Counted from the first letter of the stretch, positions 8,733 through 17,816 are shown. The stretch is DNA of 61,215 nucleotides from EX4572-165 sp002254885 (GCA_029939595.1 JAOZSQ010000006.1:1-61215); one strand, 5' to 3'. Notes: generated by a model from the letters alone, not told the origin. Made by a program: numbers and translations.

Positions 8733-10271
8733 ATGAAAAAATATCAGATACAAACCAATCAATTTCCTCAAAATTTATATATAAACAAGAATATATATAA
8801 ATTAATGAAATATGGGAAACGAAAAAACAAACATTTTATCTTATTTGCATGTATCTTTTTCATGTTGACCATAAGTCTTTTTCCAATACAAAGTATGGGG
8901 GAGAAAAATACAAAAGACACGAATTCTATCATAGAAAATATACAAAAAAACTCTCAACCTGTATTATATGATCTTCTCATAATATGCCCAGAAGTTTTTT
9001 CAAGAGAGGTTCAACCACTTATTGACCATAAAATTAAAACTGGTATTAAAACAAACCTAGTAACAATAGAGGAAGTATATGATCAAATCTATTGGAGGGG
9101 AAGAGATAACGCTGAGAAAATGAAATATTTCATAAAAGATGCAAAAGAAAAATGGAACATATCATATGTATTATTAATAGGGGGAAGAAAAGATCAATCT
9201 CAAGAAGAAACATGGTGGATTCCTGTTCGATATTCCAATCTTATAAGACACTATAAAGGTCACGAAAAACACCCCGAAGGTGATTTTTTAACCGACCTAT
9301 ATTTTGCTGATATTTATGATCAACAAGGAAAATTTAGCAGCTGGGACGATGACAATGATGGAAAATTTGGAGAATGGCCACTTGATAAAGGTGCTGTTGA
9401 TACACCAGACCTATATGCAGAAATCTCTGTTGGAAGACTACCATGTCGCAACATAAATGAAGTTAAAAATATCGTTAATAAAATCATACGATATGAAACA
9501 GGTAAGGCTGATGAAAGCTGGTTTAAAAAAATTGTAGTTATCGCAGGAGACACCTATCCTGAGAAGACAGAATATATTGATGGTGAAGTACATACTCAAC
9601 AAGCTATTGACATCATGGAAGATTTCCAATCAATAAAAATATGGAGTAGCCTGGGAAATCTTCATTGGTTTTATATGATACGTGAAATAAATAAAGGATG
9701 TGGATTTGTCTTTTTCTCAGGCCATGGGGGGGCTAATTCATGGGCGACCCATCCACCATATGATATTGACAATTGGATTGGGGACTTTAAATTAAAACAC
9801 ATGAATTTCCTTCACAATAAAAATAAACTACCTGTTTGTCTTTCTGCAAGTGGCTGTTTTAACAATATGTTTAATGTAAGTATTAGAGAATCATTTTTAG
9901 TATATGGGTCACTATTAAATTTAATCCCATTTCAATATGCAGTTCCTAGATGCTGGGGATGGAATATGGTTGTAAAAACAAATGGTGGCAGCATTGCAAC
10001 AATTGCATCTACGGGATATAGCTATGAATCTTCAGATATTGATAGTAAAAGAGGAGGATGCGAATGGCTTGATATCCATTTCTTTGAAGAATATCAACAA
10101 AATGAAGATAAAATCCTTGGAGATTGTTGGAAAAACACCGTTAATCGTTTCCTTCAAAATTTTTCAATTAACTGGAATGATGATGCAAAATACGGTGACG
10201 CATTAATTGTCAAAAACCTTGAACAATGGCTTCTAATAGGAGACCCAAGCCTAAGAATTGGTGGATACTAA
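8733..10271 (+). CDS. Gingipain-like peptidase (family C25)
   Basis: 512 residues from ATG 8733; a GTG at 8724 and ATG 8805 are alternatives. A hydrophobic segment at about 35-53 (FILFACIFFMLTISLF) is a signal anchor or signal peptide with an unusually long N region if 8733 is right. The remainder matches the C25 caspase-like fold: a strand LLIICPEVF, an LLIGG strand, the catalytic His331 in FFSGHGGAN and Cys375 in SASGCFNN, and the usual ending LLIGDPSLR. Both dyad residues are present. Family members are extracellular endopeptidases with Arg or Lys preference; preference cannot be read here. There are no sorting or adhesion domains after the catalytic domain. Last gene of the hydrolase run. 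Confidence 0.88.
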   Translation: MKKYQIQTNQFPQNLYINKNIYKLMKYGKRKNKHFILFACIFFMLTISLFPIQSMGEKNTKDTNSIIENIQKNSQPVLYDLLIICPEVFSREVQPLIDHKIKTGIKTNLVTIEEVYDQIYWRGRDNAEKMKYFIKDAKEKWNISYVLLIGGRKDQSQEETWWIPVRYSNLIRHYKGHEKHPEGDFLTDLYFADIYDQQGKFSSWDDDNDGKFGEWPLDKGAVDTPDLYAEISVGRLPCRNINEVKNIVNKIIRYETGKADESWFKKIVVIAGDTYPEKTEYIDGEVHTQQAIDIMEDFQSIKIWSSLGNLHWFYMIREINKGCGFVFFSGHGGANSWATHPPYDIDNWIGDFKLKHMNFLHNKNKLPVCLSASGCFNNMFNVSIRESFLVYGSLLNLIPFQYAVPRCWGWNMVVKTNGGSIATIASTGYSYESSDIDSKRGGCEWLDIHFFEEYQQNEDKILGDCWKNTVNRFLQNFSINWNDDAKYGDALIVKNLEQWLLIGDPSLRIGGY

Positions 10272-10278
10272 AAAATTA

Positions 10279-10671
10279 TCATTTTTTATAATGAAAAATA
10301 TACCTAGTTGGCACTCGTTTCTTTTTACCAGTCCAATACCCACAATTGGGACATTGCAATTCAATGGTGACTACGCCACCCCATATCGTCAGATTTTTAA
10401 CATGTTTTAAACGATGATCACAGACCGGACACCCCTTTAAAATCTTATCTGGATCTCCCTCACGGGAATGGATTTCTATGGTGATATGAGGGTTTTTAAT
10501 GGCAAGCTTTCTAAGACGTTGCACACTCACACCATATTTTTTATCATCTGTTTTCAGTTCATCCATGATCAATTGTTTTAACTTGGATTGGAATTGAATG
10601 GAATATGCCTTTTTTAATACCTTCACCAGAATTTCAGTTAATTGTTCATCAGAAGGTATATGATAACTCAT
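10279..10671 (-). CDS. Zinc-ribbon protein of unknown function
   Basis: 130 residues. The N-terminal part (about 5-70) is helical and may form a winged-helix-like fold (SVQRLRKLAIKN). The C-terminal part has two cysteine knuckles, CPVC and CPNC, about 30 residues apart, forming a zinc ribbon, followed by a basic tail (GKKKRVPTRYIF). Such proteins often bind nucleic acid. The stop lies eight bases from the convergent peptidase stop. I do not recognise a characterised homologue. Confidence 0.7.
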   Translation of the reverse strand: MSYHIPSDEQLTEILVKVLKKAYSIQFQSKLKQLIMDELKTDDKKYGVSVQRLRKLAIKNPHITIEIHSREGDPDKILKGCPVCDHRLKHVKNLTIWGGVVTIELQCPNCGYWTGKKKRVPTRYIFHYKK

Positions 10672-10847
10672 ACATAATGAGAACTTGTTTTATGTAATAA
10701 AAATTGTGTTCTGATTCAAATATTTATTAAAATCTAATGAAAGATTTGTATTATTTATATTGATTTTATCCAAAGTATTTGAAAAGTTATTTATGAATTA
10801 CCCAATCGAACACAGGATGATAATATTCTTCAAAAATATTACTTTGG

Positions 10848-11636
10848 TTAAAGAGATTCAGCATCTATGGTTTTTATTAGATCAGTTCTGGTTATAACTC
10901 CAAGAATCTTATTATTTTGCATTACTGGAAGACATCCTACATGATGATCTATCATAGTTTTTGCCGCATCTGCAACATTTTTGTCAGAAGATATTGTTAT
11001 TGCAGGTGCACTCATAACATCATTGACGAGTAATTCTTCAAGCTGATGTTTTTGTTTTCCAAGAGGGAATCCTTTTTTTATTTTATCAAGTGCATATACA
11101 ATATCAATATCTGAAATAATACCAATGAGCATACCATTGTTGACAACAGGTAATCTAGCAATATCTGCATCGATCATTTGTCTTCGCGCATGGATAATAC
11201 GGTCATCAGGTGAGACTGTATATATCATTTCTTTCATGATTTCTTCCAAATGTGTGGTATCTTTCACAAGCTTAAGAAGATCTGCTTTTGTGATAACACC
11301 AACTATATCATCTTCATTACCAACAAATAACATTGTTGGACCTGGTGTACCAACAGATGATAAAATTTTTGATACATCGGATAAAGGGGATATAATTTGA
11401 ATGTCTTTATCCATAATGGATGATGCGTATAGATGTGCAGCTGGAACTCCACGAGTTCGAATTGCTCCAAGTTTTTTTGCAATATTCGAATCAGTAATTA
11501 ATCCTGCTGGTTTATGGTCTTCAACAACGGGAATTTTTGTAATATTATGTTTTTTCATTAGTTTTAGCACATATTTCATATCTACGTCTTTATCTACATA
11601 AATTACATCGCGAGTCATGATTTCTTGTACTTTCAT
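10848..11636 (-). CDS. Four-CBS-domain protein
   Basis: 262 residues made of four consecutive CBS motifs (two Bateman modules), e.g. VQEIMTRDVIYVDKDVDMKYVLKLM at the start and VNDVMSAPAITISSDKNVADAAKTM near 205. No catalytic or membrane domain is attached. Start chosen at ATG 11636, five bases after GAGGTG; a GTG at 11642 is possible. CBS pairs bind adenosine nucleotides or S-adenosylmethionine and regulate partners, so this is likely a nucleotide-sensing regulator. It lies just downstream of a second CBS gene on the same strand, probably in one transcript. Partner unknown. Confidence 0.88.
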   Translation of the reverse strand: MKVQEIMTRDVIYVDKDVDMKYVLKLMKKHNITKIPVVEDHKPAGLITDSNIAKKLGAIRTRGVPAAHLYASSIMDKDIQIISPLSDVSKILSSVGTPGPTMLFVGNEDDIVGVITKADLLKLVKDTTHLEEIMKEMIYTVSPDDRIIHARRQMIDADIARLPVVNNGMLIGIISDIDIVYALDKIKKGFPLGKQKHQLEELLVNDVMSAPAITISSDKNVADAAKTMIDHHVGCLPVMQNNKILGVITRTDLIKTIDAESL

Positions 11637-11671
11637 TGGCACACCTCATTTTATCATCTTAAAACTTTTTT

Positions 11672-12229
11672 TTATTGTTCATAGTTCAAAGCATCAATAC
11701 AATCTTCACAGAGTAATCGTCCATCAATATTTTTTAAACGAGATGAAAGAGTGTTACAATCTTCACATTTACCTGAAAAGATTTGTTGTTTATAATGGAT
11801 TTCATCTCGTTTACTCACATTATACCATTCTTCTGTGATCTCATGAAGGATAGGGGATAACCGATTGATATCCTTTTCTGTGATAATTCCGATCAATTTA
11901 TCATTTTCTATAACTGGAAGACGTCTAACATTACATTTGGCCATGGTTTTTGCTGCTTCTTCTATATCTATATATGGGTCAATGATGAGAAGAGGTGTGG
12001 TCATAATGAATTTTATAAGAGTTTTTTCAGCAGGTTTACCCTCTGCAACAACCTTGCGAACAATATCACTTTCAGTAATGATGCCAATAGGTTTTCCAGA
12101 TGTGACAATACAGTTTCCAATATTGTGTTTATTCATCATGGATGCAGCATGTTTAACTGTATCTGAGGGTAGTACTGTCACAGGTTTCATCTTCATAGCT
12201 TCTCTGACAATAATCCTGCCTTTATTCAT
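11672..12229 (-). CDS. CBS-pair protein with C-terminal zinc ribbon
   Basis: About 185 residues from the ATG at 12229, which has GGAG seven bases upstream; an earlier in-frame ATG at 12250 lacks this. Two CBS motifs (VREAMKMKPVTVLPSD..., ending DKLIGIITEKDI) are followed by a ribbon with paired knuckles CEDC and CEDC at the C terminus. This architecture is common in archaea and is thought to sense ligand through CBS and act through the ribbon on nucleic acid or protein. It is 35 bases upstream of the four-CBS gene. Function is inferred only from domains. Confidence 0.86.
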   Translation of the reverse strand: MNKGRIIVREAMKMKPVTVLPSDTVKHAASMMNKHNIGNCIVTSGKPIGIITESDIVRKVVAEGKPAEKTLIKFIMTTPLLIIDPYIDIEEAAKTMAKCNVRRLPVIENDKLIGIITEKDINRLSPILHEITEEWYNVSKRDEIHYKQQIFSGKCEDCNTLSSRLKNIDGRLLCEDCIDALNYEQ

Positions 12230-12323
12230 CAATTCACTCCAACATCTCAATAAGTTTATTTTACATGCTATTTATCAAAACCATTAAAACCTTTCGATGT
12301 ATTGATTCTCACTAGTTTTTTTT

Positions 12324-12836
12324 ATGAAAGGAAGTCAGTATGAACGGGAATTGCGAGGAATACTCGAAGGCGACATGAAAACACTTTCTAGATCTGTCAA
12401 ATCATGTACAACCATGGAGAAAGAACAATATTTACAAATTATAGAAAAACCATTTGCAGTGGTTCGTGCCGCTGGATCACTAGGTGTAGATTTAGTTGCT
12501 GTAAGAGGTGACGTTTCATTTCTCATTGAAATTAAGTCAAGTTCTTTACCAACACTTCATTTCAGTACAATGGCTGGAAAATTACAACAACAGGCAGATG
12601 CTATGATTGAGCTCTGTCAGAAAACAAAGACACTTCCTATTTATGCATTCAGATTAAAAAATATTCGTGGGGACTCATGGAGATTGTTCACACTTGACAT
12701 TTCCAATCTAATTGGAAGGCTCAATATTGTTCATCGAAGACTCCCGAAACTTGAAACAAGTAAAAATAACAATTATATCATGCGTTGGAAAAATGGTATG
12801 CAACTTTCAGATTTTATTAATTATATTACTCAATAA
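12324..12836 (+). CDS. hjc: Holliday junction resolvase, Hjc type
   Basis: 170 residues with the archaeal Hjc pattern: KGSQYEREL with the metal-binding Glu near the N terminus, VVRAAGSLGVDLVAV with the catalytic Asp, and FLIEIKSSS with the E-x-K pair. It would cut four-way junctions symmetrically during recombination and fork repair. It is longer than typical Hjc (about 120-140), with an insertion of roughly 25 residues between helix 1 and the PFAVVRAAGS strand and a C-terminal extension (YIMRWKNGMQLSDFI). It is divergent from the CBS genes. Confidence is good for the nuclease fold and somewhat lower for strict Hjc identity. Confidence 0.82.
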   Translation: MKGSQYERELRGILEGDMKTLSRSVKSCTTMEKEQYLQIIEKPFAVVRAAGSLGVDLVAVRGDVSFLIEIKSSSLPTLHFSTMAGKLQQQADAMIELCQKTKTLPIYAFRLKNIRGDSWRLFTLDISNLIGRLNIVHRRLPKLETSKNNNYIMRWKNGMQLSDFINYITQ

Positions 12837-12908
12837 ATTTTGTTTTTTACTTTTGATTTCTGCGAAATCTATTAGAACATGAAGGCGATTCATGGGGTGG
12901 TGAGCATT

Positions 12909-13349
12909 ATGAAAAAAATCCTTGTTTCCTATGATGGTTCAGAAGCTGCGAAAAAAGCAATTGAAATGACAAAAAAATTTGCAAATGTTGATGATGAATT
13001 AACAATTCTTACAGTAATTCCTGCTGAACTTGTTGAATCTTCATTTACAAAAATGCTATTACCTACAATAGATATGGCCTCAATGGCAAAATCCGGAAGT
13101 TTTAAAGAAAAAGCTATGGAATCACTTTCAGGTATTGCAGGTGGATTAGAATCATTTGTGGGTAAAATAAATCTGGCGGTTGAATCAGGCGATCCTGCAG
13201 ATGAAATATTACTTACTGCAAAAAAAATTGAAACAGATGTGATTATAATTGGGTATAAAGGATATGGAAAAGAAGGACGATTCCTTCTTGGAAGTGTTAC
13301 TGATAAAGTTGTTAGATCTGCAAGCAGTTCCGTTCTTGTCGCACGATAA
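12909..13349 (+). CDS. Universal stress protein (UspA family)
   Basis: 146 residues from ATG 12909, preceded by GGTGAG; an in-frame ATG at 12879 would add ten residues. The start KKILVSYDGSEAAKKAIE and the end GYKGYGKEGRFLLGSVTDKVVRSASSSVLVAR match the Usp fold. The latter carries the ATP-binding G-2x-G-9x-G(S/T) loop in near-canonical form (GYKGYGKEGRFLLGSV), suggesting an ATP-binding member. The cellular role of Usp proteins is generally stress-linked and not specific here. CoaBC follows 35 bases downstream on the same strand. Confidence 0.9.
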   Translation: MKKILVSYDGSEAAKKAIEMTKKFANVDDELTILTVIPAELVESSFTKMLLPTIDMASMAKSGSFKEKAMESLSGIAGGLESFVGKINLAVESGDPADEILLTAKKIETDVIIIGYKGYGKEGRFLLGSVTDKVVRSASSSVLVAR

Positions 13350-13384
13350 AAACGTTTTTGTATAAAACAATATATGAAGCATGC

Positions 13385-14584
13385 ATGCATCCATCCCAAG
13401 ATATCAAAGGAATTAAAAGTAATTTTTTACAAAATAAACGTATTGTTCTTGGAGTTACAGGTAGTATTGCAGCAGTTGAAACAATTAAACTAGCTCGTGA
13501 GCTCATTAGACATGGAGCAGATGTATTATCTGTTATGACTCCCGCTGCAACAAAAATTATTCACCCAGATGCTTTATGGTTTGCAACAGGCAAAAAACCA
13601 ATTATTCAACTTACGGGTGATACAGAACATGTATCATTTTGTGGAAATGTAAAAGACCCTGTTGATTTATTGATTATTTCTCCATGTACTGCTAATACTC
13701 TTTCAAAAATTGCTAATGGTATTGATGATACAGCAGTTACAACATTTGCAACAACGGCAATAGGTGCTAAACATAAGGTTCTTATTGTTCCTGCTATGCA
13801 TAGATCAATGTATGATCATCATATTGTTCAACAAAATATTTCGATTCTAAAAAAGAATAATATCTCTTTTGTCGACCCTTTTCTTGAGAGAAATAAAGCA
13901 AAATTAGCATCAACAGATGAGATTTCTGCAAAAGTGATTCGTTTGATATCATCACATACTCTTGAAAACAAAAAAGTATTGATCATTGGTGGTTCTTGTT
14001 GTGAACCAATTGATGCGGTTCGAAGTCTTTGTAATCATAGTTCAGGTAAAACTGCAATTTCATTTGCAAAACATGTATATCATCAGGGAGGTGATGTTGT
14101 ACTTTGGTATGGTAAAAGTCCTGAACTGGTTCCAAATTTTATTTCAGAAAAAGGATTTCAAACAATCGATGAAGTTAAAGATCTTATCAATGAAACGGAT
14201 ATGGAAAGTTTTGATATAATCATAGTTTGTGCAGCGTTATCTGATTTCATTCCGGAAAATATTTCTGGAAAGATAGGTTCAGATAAAGAATCATTAATGG
14301 TCTCATGTAAAAAAGCCGATAAAATACTTGAAATAATCCGAGAAAAAACAGAAACATCTATTATTGTTGGTTTTAAACTTGGTACAGATGAAAAATCTGT
14401 TCTTAAAAAAGCACAAATCTTACAAAAAGAACAAATGCTTGATTATGTAGTAGCAAATACAACTTCTGCCATTGGTACAAATGATACGGATGCATGGATT
14501 ATCAAAAGATCAAAAATCATACCGATAAAAGGTTCAAAAGATCATCTTGCGGAAAGCTTGTTTAATGAGATAGTCTCAAAGTGA
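13385..14584 (+). CDS. coaBC: Bifunctional phosphopantothenoylcysteine decarboxylase/synthetase
   Basis: 399 residues from ATG 13385 (MHPSQDIKG), the start that best matches archaeal CoaBC; an in-frame TTG at 13358 exists. The N-terminal flavoprotein domain (CoaC, about 20-190) shows VTGSIAAVE, the SPCTANTLSKIANG loop and PAMHRSMY. The C-terminal CoaB domain (about 195-399) begins KKVLIIGGSCCEPIDAVR and includes AALSDFIPE and VGFKLGTD. It joins 4'-phosphopantothenate to cysteine and decarboxylates the product to 4'-phosphopantetheine, using FMN. Its stop overlaps the GTG start option of pantoate kinase, so the two CoA genes are translationally coupled. Confidence 0.93.
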   Translation: MHPSQDIKGIKSNFLQNKRIVLGVTGSIAAVETIKLARELIRHGADVLSVMTPAATKIIHPDALWFATGKKPIIQLTGDTEHVSFCGNVKDPVDLLIISPCTANTLSKIANGIDDTAVTTFATTAIGAKHKVLIVPAMHRSMYDHHIVQQNISILKKNNISFVDPFLERNKAKLASTDEISAKVIRLISSHTLENKKVLIIGGSCCEPIDAVRSLCNHSSGKTAISFAKHVYHQGGDVVLWYGKSPELVPNFISEKGFQTIDEVKDLINETDMESFDIIIVCAALSDFIPENISGKIGSDKESLMVSCKKADKILEIIREKTETSIIVGFKLGTDEKSVLKKAQILQKEQMLDYVVANTTSAIGTNDTDAWIIKRSKIIPIKGSKDHLAESLFNEIVSK

Positions 14585-14589
14585 AAACA

Positions 14590-15456
14590 ATGAAGAAAGC
14601 AACAGTGTTTGCACCGGGTCATATCTCTGGTTTTTTTCAACCAATTTATCATGAAAATATTTATCAAACAGGTTCAAGAGGCGCTGGAATTAATCTGAGT
14701 TCTGGTGCTACTTCAACTGTTCAAATTGATAATGGTGCAGAACAAAAGATTGATGTGTTCTATCAAAAGAAAAGACAAAAGGCAGATGTTGTAACCTATG
14801 CTATTAGGGAATTACTCAAAGAAAGAACCTTTCATGTTGTAGTTGATATCTGTATAGATCTTCCTATAAGTCAGGGTTTTGGAATAAGTGCAGCAAGTGC
14901 TTTAAGCTCTTCATATGCTCTTGCAACACTGTTACAAATTCCTTATGAAAATGTGTATATGGCTGCTCATAAGGCTGAAATAGTGATGAAAACTGGCCTT
15001 GGGGATGTTGCAGCTGAAATAGCTGGTGGAGTTGAAATACGAAAAAAACCAGGTATTCCACCATGGGGACAAATTGAAAAAATAGCAGGTGAAAGAAAGA
15101 TTGTTATATGTACTATTGATAAAAAAATTTCAACTTCCGATATATTAAATAACACAGATATTCAGAAGAGAGTTCAATTATTTGGGAAAAAATGTACAGA
15201 TGCTCTTATATCCAATCCAACATTTGAAAATTTTTTTCAGTTATCAACAGATTTCACGTATAATTCTAAATTAGCATCAGAAAAGGTCCTTGAAGCAATG
15301 GATGCAGTAAAACCATTTGGTATGTGCAGTATGTGTATGCTAGGAAACACTGTATTCTCAGTTGGAAAAACAGAAAAAATAATTGATGTACTCTCAGAGT
15401 ATGGAACGGTTCAAAAATGTGATATTGATCAACATGGTGTGCAAATACTGAAATGA
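14590..15456 (+). CDS. Pantoate kinase (archaeal GHMP kinase)
   Basis: 288 residues from ATG 14590; an in-frame GTG at 14581 overlaps the coaBC stop and is the alternative. GHMP-kinase signature: FAPGHISGFFQP at the N terminus, ATP-loop region PISQGFGISAASALSSSYAL at about 95-115, and a C-terminal motif around GMCSMCMLGNTVFS. Archaea use pantoate kinase plus phosphopantothenate synthetase in place of bacterial pantothenate synthetase and kinase, so this is a lineage marker as well as a CoA-pathway enzyme. Operon with coaBC. Confidence 0.9.
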   Translation: MKKATVFAPGHISGFFQPIYHENIYQTGSRGAGINLSSGATSTVQIDNGAEQKIDVFYQKKRQKADVVTYAIRELLKERTFHVVVDICIDLPISQGFGISAASALSSSYALATLLQIPYENVYMAAHKAEIVMKTGLGDVAAEIAGGVEIRKKPGIPPWGQIEKIAGERKIVICTIDKKISTSDILNNTDIQKRVQLFGKKCTDALISNPTFENFFQLSTDFTYNSKLASEKVLEAMDAVKPFGMCSMCMLGNTVFSVGKTEKIIDVLSEYGTVQKCDIDQHGVQILK

Positions 15457-15464
15457 AACAGCTT

Positions 15465-16046
15465 TTAGATTTCGTCAGTTATGCCATCTGCAAGCTCAAT
15501 TAGATGTGCTTCTCCATCTTCTGGACCTTTTGCAAAAAGTATGTCAAAAGCATCAATTCTTGTATTTTTATTTGGGCCGTATAACCATTTGTTATTATGG
15601 CGCATTGCAATAATTGTCATGCCTGTTTCACTACCAAGCTTCAATTGACCAAGTGTCTTTTTACATAAGATAGATGGTTCTTTAACTTGTACTTTTGTAA
15701 GAACTTCATCAGATTCTTGAATGCTCATTTTTAGTATAGGATGAAGCTCAACATCTCTTAATTGTACATCTGCAATTTCCCTTGCAGCATCTGCAATTTC
15801 TTCACCTGCACGAGCAAGTTTCAGAAGAATTTGCGCTGTTTTTACTGTAATATTTCCTTCTTTTACTTCCTGAAATAGATCATGATGAAGTCGTTCAAAA
15901 AGATGGTCAATATGTTCCTCAAGCTCATAAACTTCTTTTGCTAGGGTTGTATTATCATAAAGCAATGATGAATATGAAAGATCTACCATAAGCTCTGATT
16001 GTTCTTTGATAGTAAGGACCATGGATTCAAAGGTTTCCTGTTTCAA
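15465..16046 (-). CDS. PhoU/TrkA_C domain regulatory protein
   Basis: 193 residues. An N-terminal PhoU-like helical half (about 1-105, with the ELEEHIDHLFERLHHD helix) is followed by a TrkA_C/RCK_C domain (about 115-185, GSETGMTIIAMRHNNKWLYGPNKNT... DAFDILFAKG). RCK_C domains bind small ligands and gate ion transporters. It is a paralogue of its upstream neighbour and overlaps it by four bases (ATGA). Last gene of an operon with two MgtE-like membrane proteins, so it is probably a cytosolic ligand-sensing subunit of that transporter. Confidence 0.83.
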   Translation of the reverse strand: MKQETFESMVLTIKEQSELMVDLSYSSLLYDNTTLAKEVYELEEHIDHLFERLHHDLFQEVKEGNITVKTAQILLKLARAGEEIADAAREIADVQLRDVELHPILKMSIQESDEVLTKVQVKEPSILCKKTLGQLKLGSETGMTIIAMRHNNKWLYGPNKNTRIDAFDILFAKGPEDGEAHLIELADGITDEI

Positions 16047-16705
16047 TCCAACACCTCTTGTTTACCTAATAAAAATTCATTGAGATCATTGTATCCTTCA
16101 TTGGTTCCTTTTACAATTAATGTGTCCTTTGATTGAATGGTGTTGTCTGATTGCGGATTATAAATCCAACAGTTTTTTCTTCTGATGGCTATGACTCTCA
16201 TCCCTGTTTCAGATTCGATTTTTAACGATCCAATCATTTTTGCACAGGCCTGAGAATTAGCTGAAACAACAATGCGGAATAATTGCTCATCGGCATCCTT
16301 TAAAATCCGTGGTAAAAGACCTTTTGGTTTTAATTCCATAAGTAAAATGATATCTCCTGCGGTGTTTGATATTTTTTCAGCTGCTTGGGCTATTTGAAGA
16401 ATACCTGAAAGCTGTTCTGCATCCTCTTTTGTACGAGCAGCCATCATTGCCATTATCCGGATATCATAATTCATTTTATCCATACGGACTTCAAGGAATT
16501 TTACTTCCTCTGCAATTTCTGTGCTATTAAAAAGAAGAGCAGAATATGCAAGATCAATGATTAATTCTGAGATATCTTTCATTTCAGTAAGAAGTTCTTT
16601 AACTGATGTTGGCTCATATTCAATTTCAGTAAATTCTTCTTTTTTCCAATGAGGTGTTCGTTGTAATCTTCCGAGAAGACTTTTTTTATGTTTTTCTTGT
16701 TTCAT
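16043..16705 (-). CDS. PhoU/TrkA_C domain regulatory protein (paralogue)
   Basis: 220 residues with the same layout as the next gene: PhoU-like helices (about 28-130, ELIIDLAYSALLF) then TrkA_C (about 145-215, SETGMRVIAIRRKNCWIYNP... KDTLIVKG). A basic N-terminal stretch (KQEKHKKSLLGRLQR) may touch the membrane or a transporter. Overlaps both neighbours by four bases, so translation is coupled and fixed stoichiometry with the membrane subunits is likely. No catalytic residues visible. Confidence 0.83.
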   Translation of the reverse strand: MKQEKHKKSLLGRLQRTPHWKKEEFTEIEYEPTSVKELLTEMKDISELIIDLAYSALLFNSTEIAEEVKFLEVRMDKMNYDIRIMAMMAARTKEDAEQLSGILQIAQAAEKISNTAGDIILLMELKPKGLLPRILKDADEQLFRIVVSANSQACAKMIGSLKIESETGMRVIAIRRKNCWIYNPQSDNTIQSKDTLIVKGTNEGYNDLNEFLLGKQEVLD

Positions 16706-17262
16706 AGGATCAAACCTCCAATGAATAAAAAAAGGATGATTATTCCAAGTGTATCGCCAAATGTTGTGACAATAGGTGCGACGACATCATCAGGGTCCAC
16801 ACCCCTTTTAAATGAGAAAAAAGCAGACAAGACACTAATAATTGAAAGAATGCAAATAAGAAAAACGCCTGTTCCAATGAAGATAATAAGATATGTAATC
16901 AATTCAATACCCTTTGTTGCACCTGTTAATGTTCCAATAAAATAAATAATTATCGCAAGAACTGTGTAAGTACACAATCCAAGGATAATTGCGGTAAACA
17001 CGTTCTCATGCATTTGTTTATCATTTGATTTAAGGGTGATAGATCCAATATGAAGGCCTGATGCTAGACGAGCACCTAGGATACTTCCAATGTTTCCACC
17101 AACACCGTTAATAACAGGAATAGAAATTAGAAAAACTGGGAGTTTTTGTAAGAGAAATGTTTGGTTTTGTTGGATAAGATTTCCTGCATAGATCTCTATT
17201 AATATACAAAAAATAAGTAGGGGAAGACCATGACGAATTATTGTTTTCCAATTGTATATCAT
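16702..17262 (-). CDS. MgtE/SLC41-like membrane half-transporter B
   Basis: 186 residues and about five hydrophobic segments. The loop NGVGGNIGSILGARLASGLHIG matches the conserved pore-region motif of the MgtE/SLC41 integral domain, and DPDDVVAPIVTTFGDTLGI matches the following acidic helix that lines the ion path. It lacks the cytosolic N and CBS domains of bacterial MgtE. One copy is a single repeat of the two-repeat SLC41 fold, so it should pair with the upstream gene to form a divalent-cation channel or transporter, probably for Mg2+. Confidence 0.86.
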   Translation of the reverse strand: MIYNWKTIIRHGLPLLIFCILIEIYAGNLIQQNQTFLLQKLPVFLISIPVINGVGGNIGSILGARLASGLHIGSITLKSNDKQMHENVFTAIILGLCTYTVLAIIIYFIGTLTGATKGIELITYLIIFIGTGVFLICILSIISVLSAFFSFKRGVDPDDVVAPIVTTFGDTLGIIILFLFIGGLIL

Positions 17263-17816
17263 AAGATTGCCCCCATTAATCCTGCACTAATAAAAAGTGA
17301 GAGCATTGTGATAATATCTCCAACGGTGGAAAGAGCAGGACCTGTAATATTATCTGGATCGTATCCTCGTTTGAATACAAGATATATTATTCCAACGGTT
17401 AGAAAAGTTAAGATGAAACCTGAGATGATTCCTGCAAGTAGAACACTACCTATTAGTAAAAGTGGTTGAGGGTAAACATTGAAAAGATAAATACTTGTGA
17501 TATATGCAAGGAGTCCAAGAATTGCTGAGACAAGAATACTTAGAACAATTGATCCAATGATGTTCTGTTTTAGCTCATCATTCCACATATCATCCTTTGA
17601 AATAACTCCAAGATGATATGCTGATCCAATTCTTGAACCAAAAGCAGTGCTGATATTTCCTCTTAATGCAATTACCCCTGGGATAATAATAATCAGGCCT
17701 GGAATTGTTTCAAAAAGATGAGCCATTAAAATTAAAATATTCCCTGTGAACAATCCTCCGATGCCACAGAGAATTAACAGGGGGAGGCTCTGCTTGAACA
17801 TTTCCTTTGCAATCAT
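17259..17816 (-). CDS. MgtE/SLC41-like membrane half-transporter A
   Basis: 185 residues, about five membrane segments, paralogous to the next gene: ALRGNISTAFGSRIGSAYHLG is the pore motif and DPDNITGPALSTVGDIITM the acidic helix. Preceded by GGAGGT eight bases before the ATG, the strongest ribosome binding site of this operon, consistent with it being first. The order is membrane A, membrane B, PhoU/TrkA_C, PhoU/TrkA_C, all with four-base overlaps. Divalent cation transport is inferred from the family; direction and ion are not. Confidence 0.86.
   Translation of the reverse strand: MIAKEMFKQSLPLLILCGIGGLFTGNILILMAHLFETIPGLIIIIPGVIALRGNISTAFGSRIGSAYHLGVISKDDMWNDELKQNIIGSIVLSILVSAILGLLAYITSIYLFNVYPQPLLLIGSVLLAGIISGFILTFLTVGIIYLVFKRGYDPDNITGPALSTVGDIITMLSLFISAGLMGAIL

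Noticed and set aside
12929..13399. Long open frame antisense to the universal stress protein gene
   Set aside because: It mirrors a well-supported gene, is Ser/Phe-rich as expected of a shadow frame and has no ribosome binding site.
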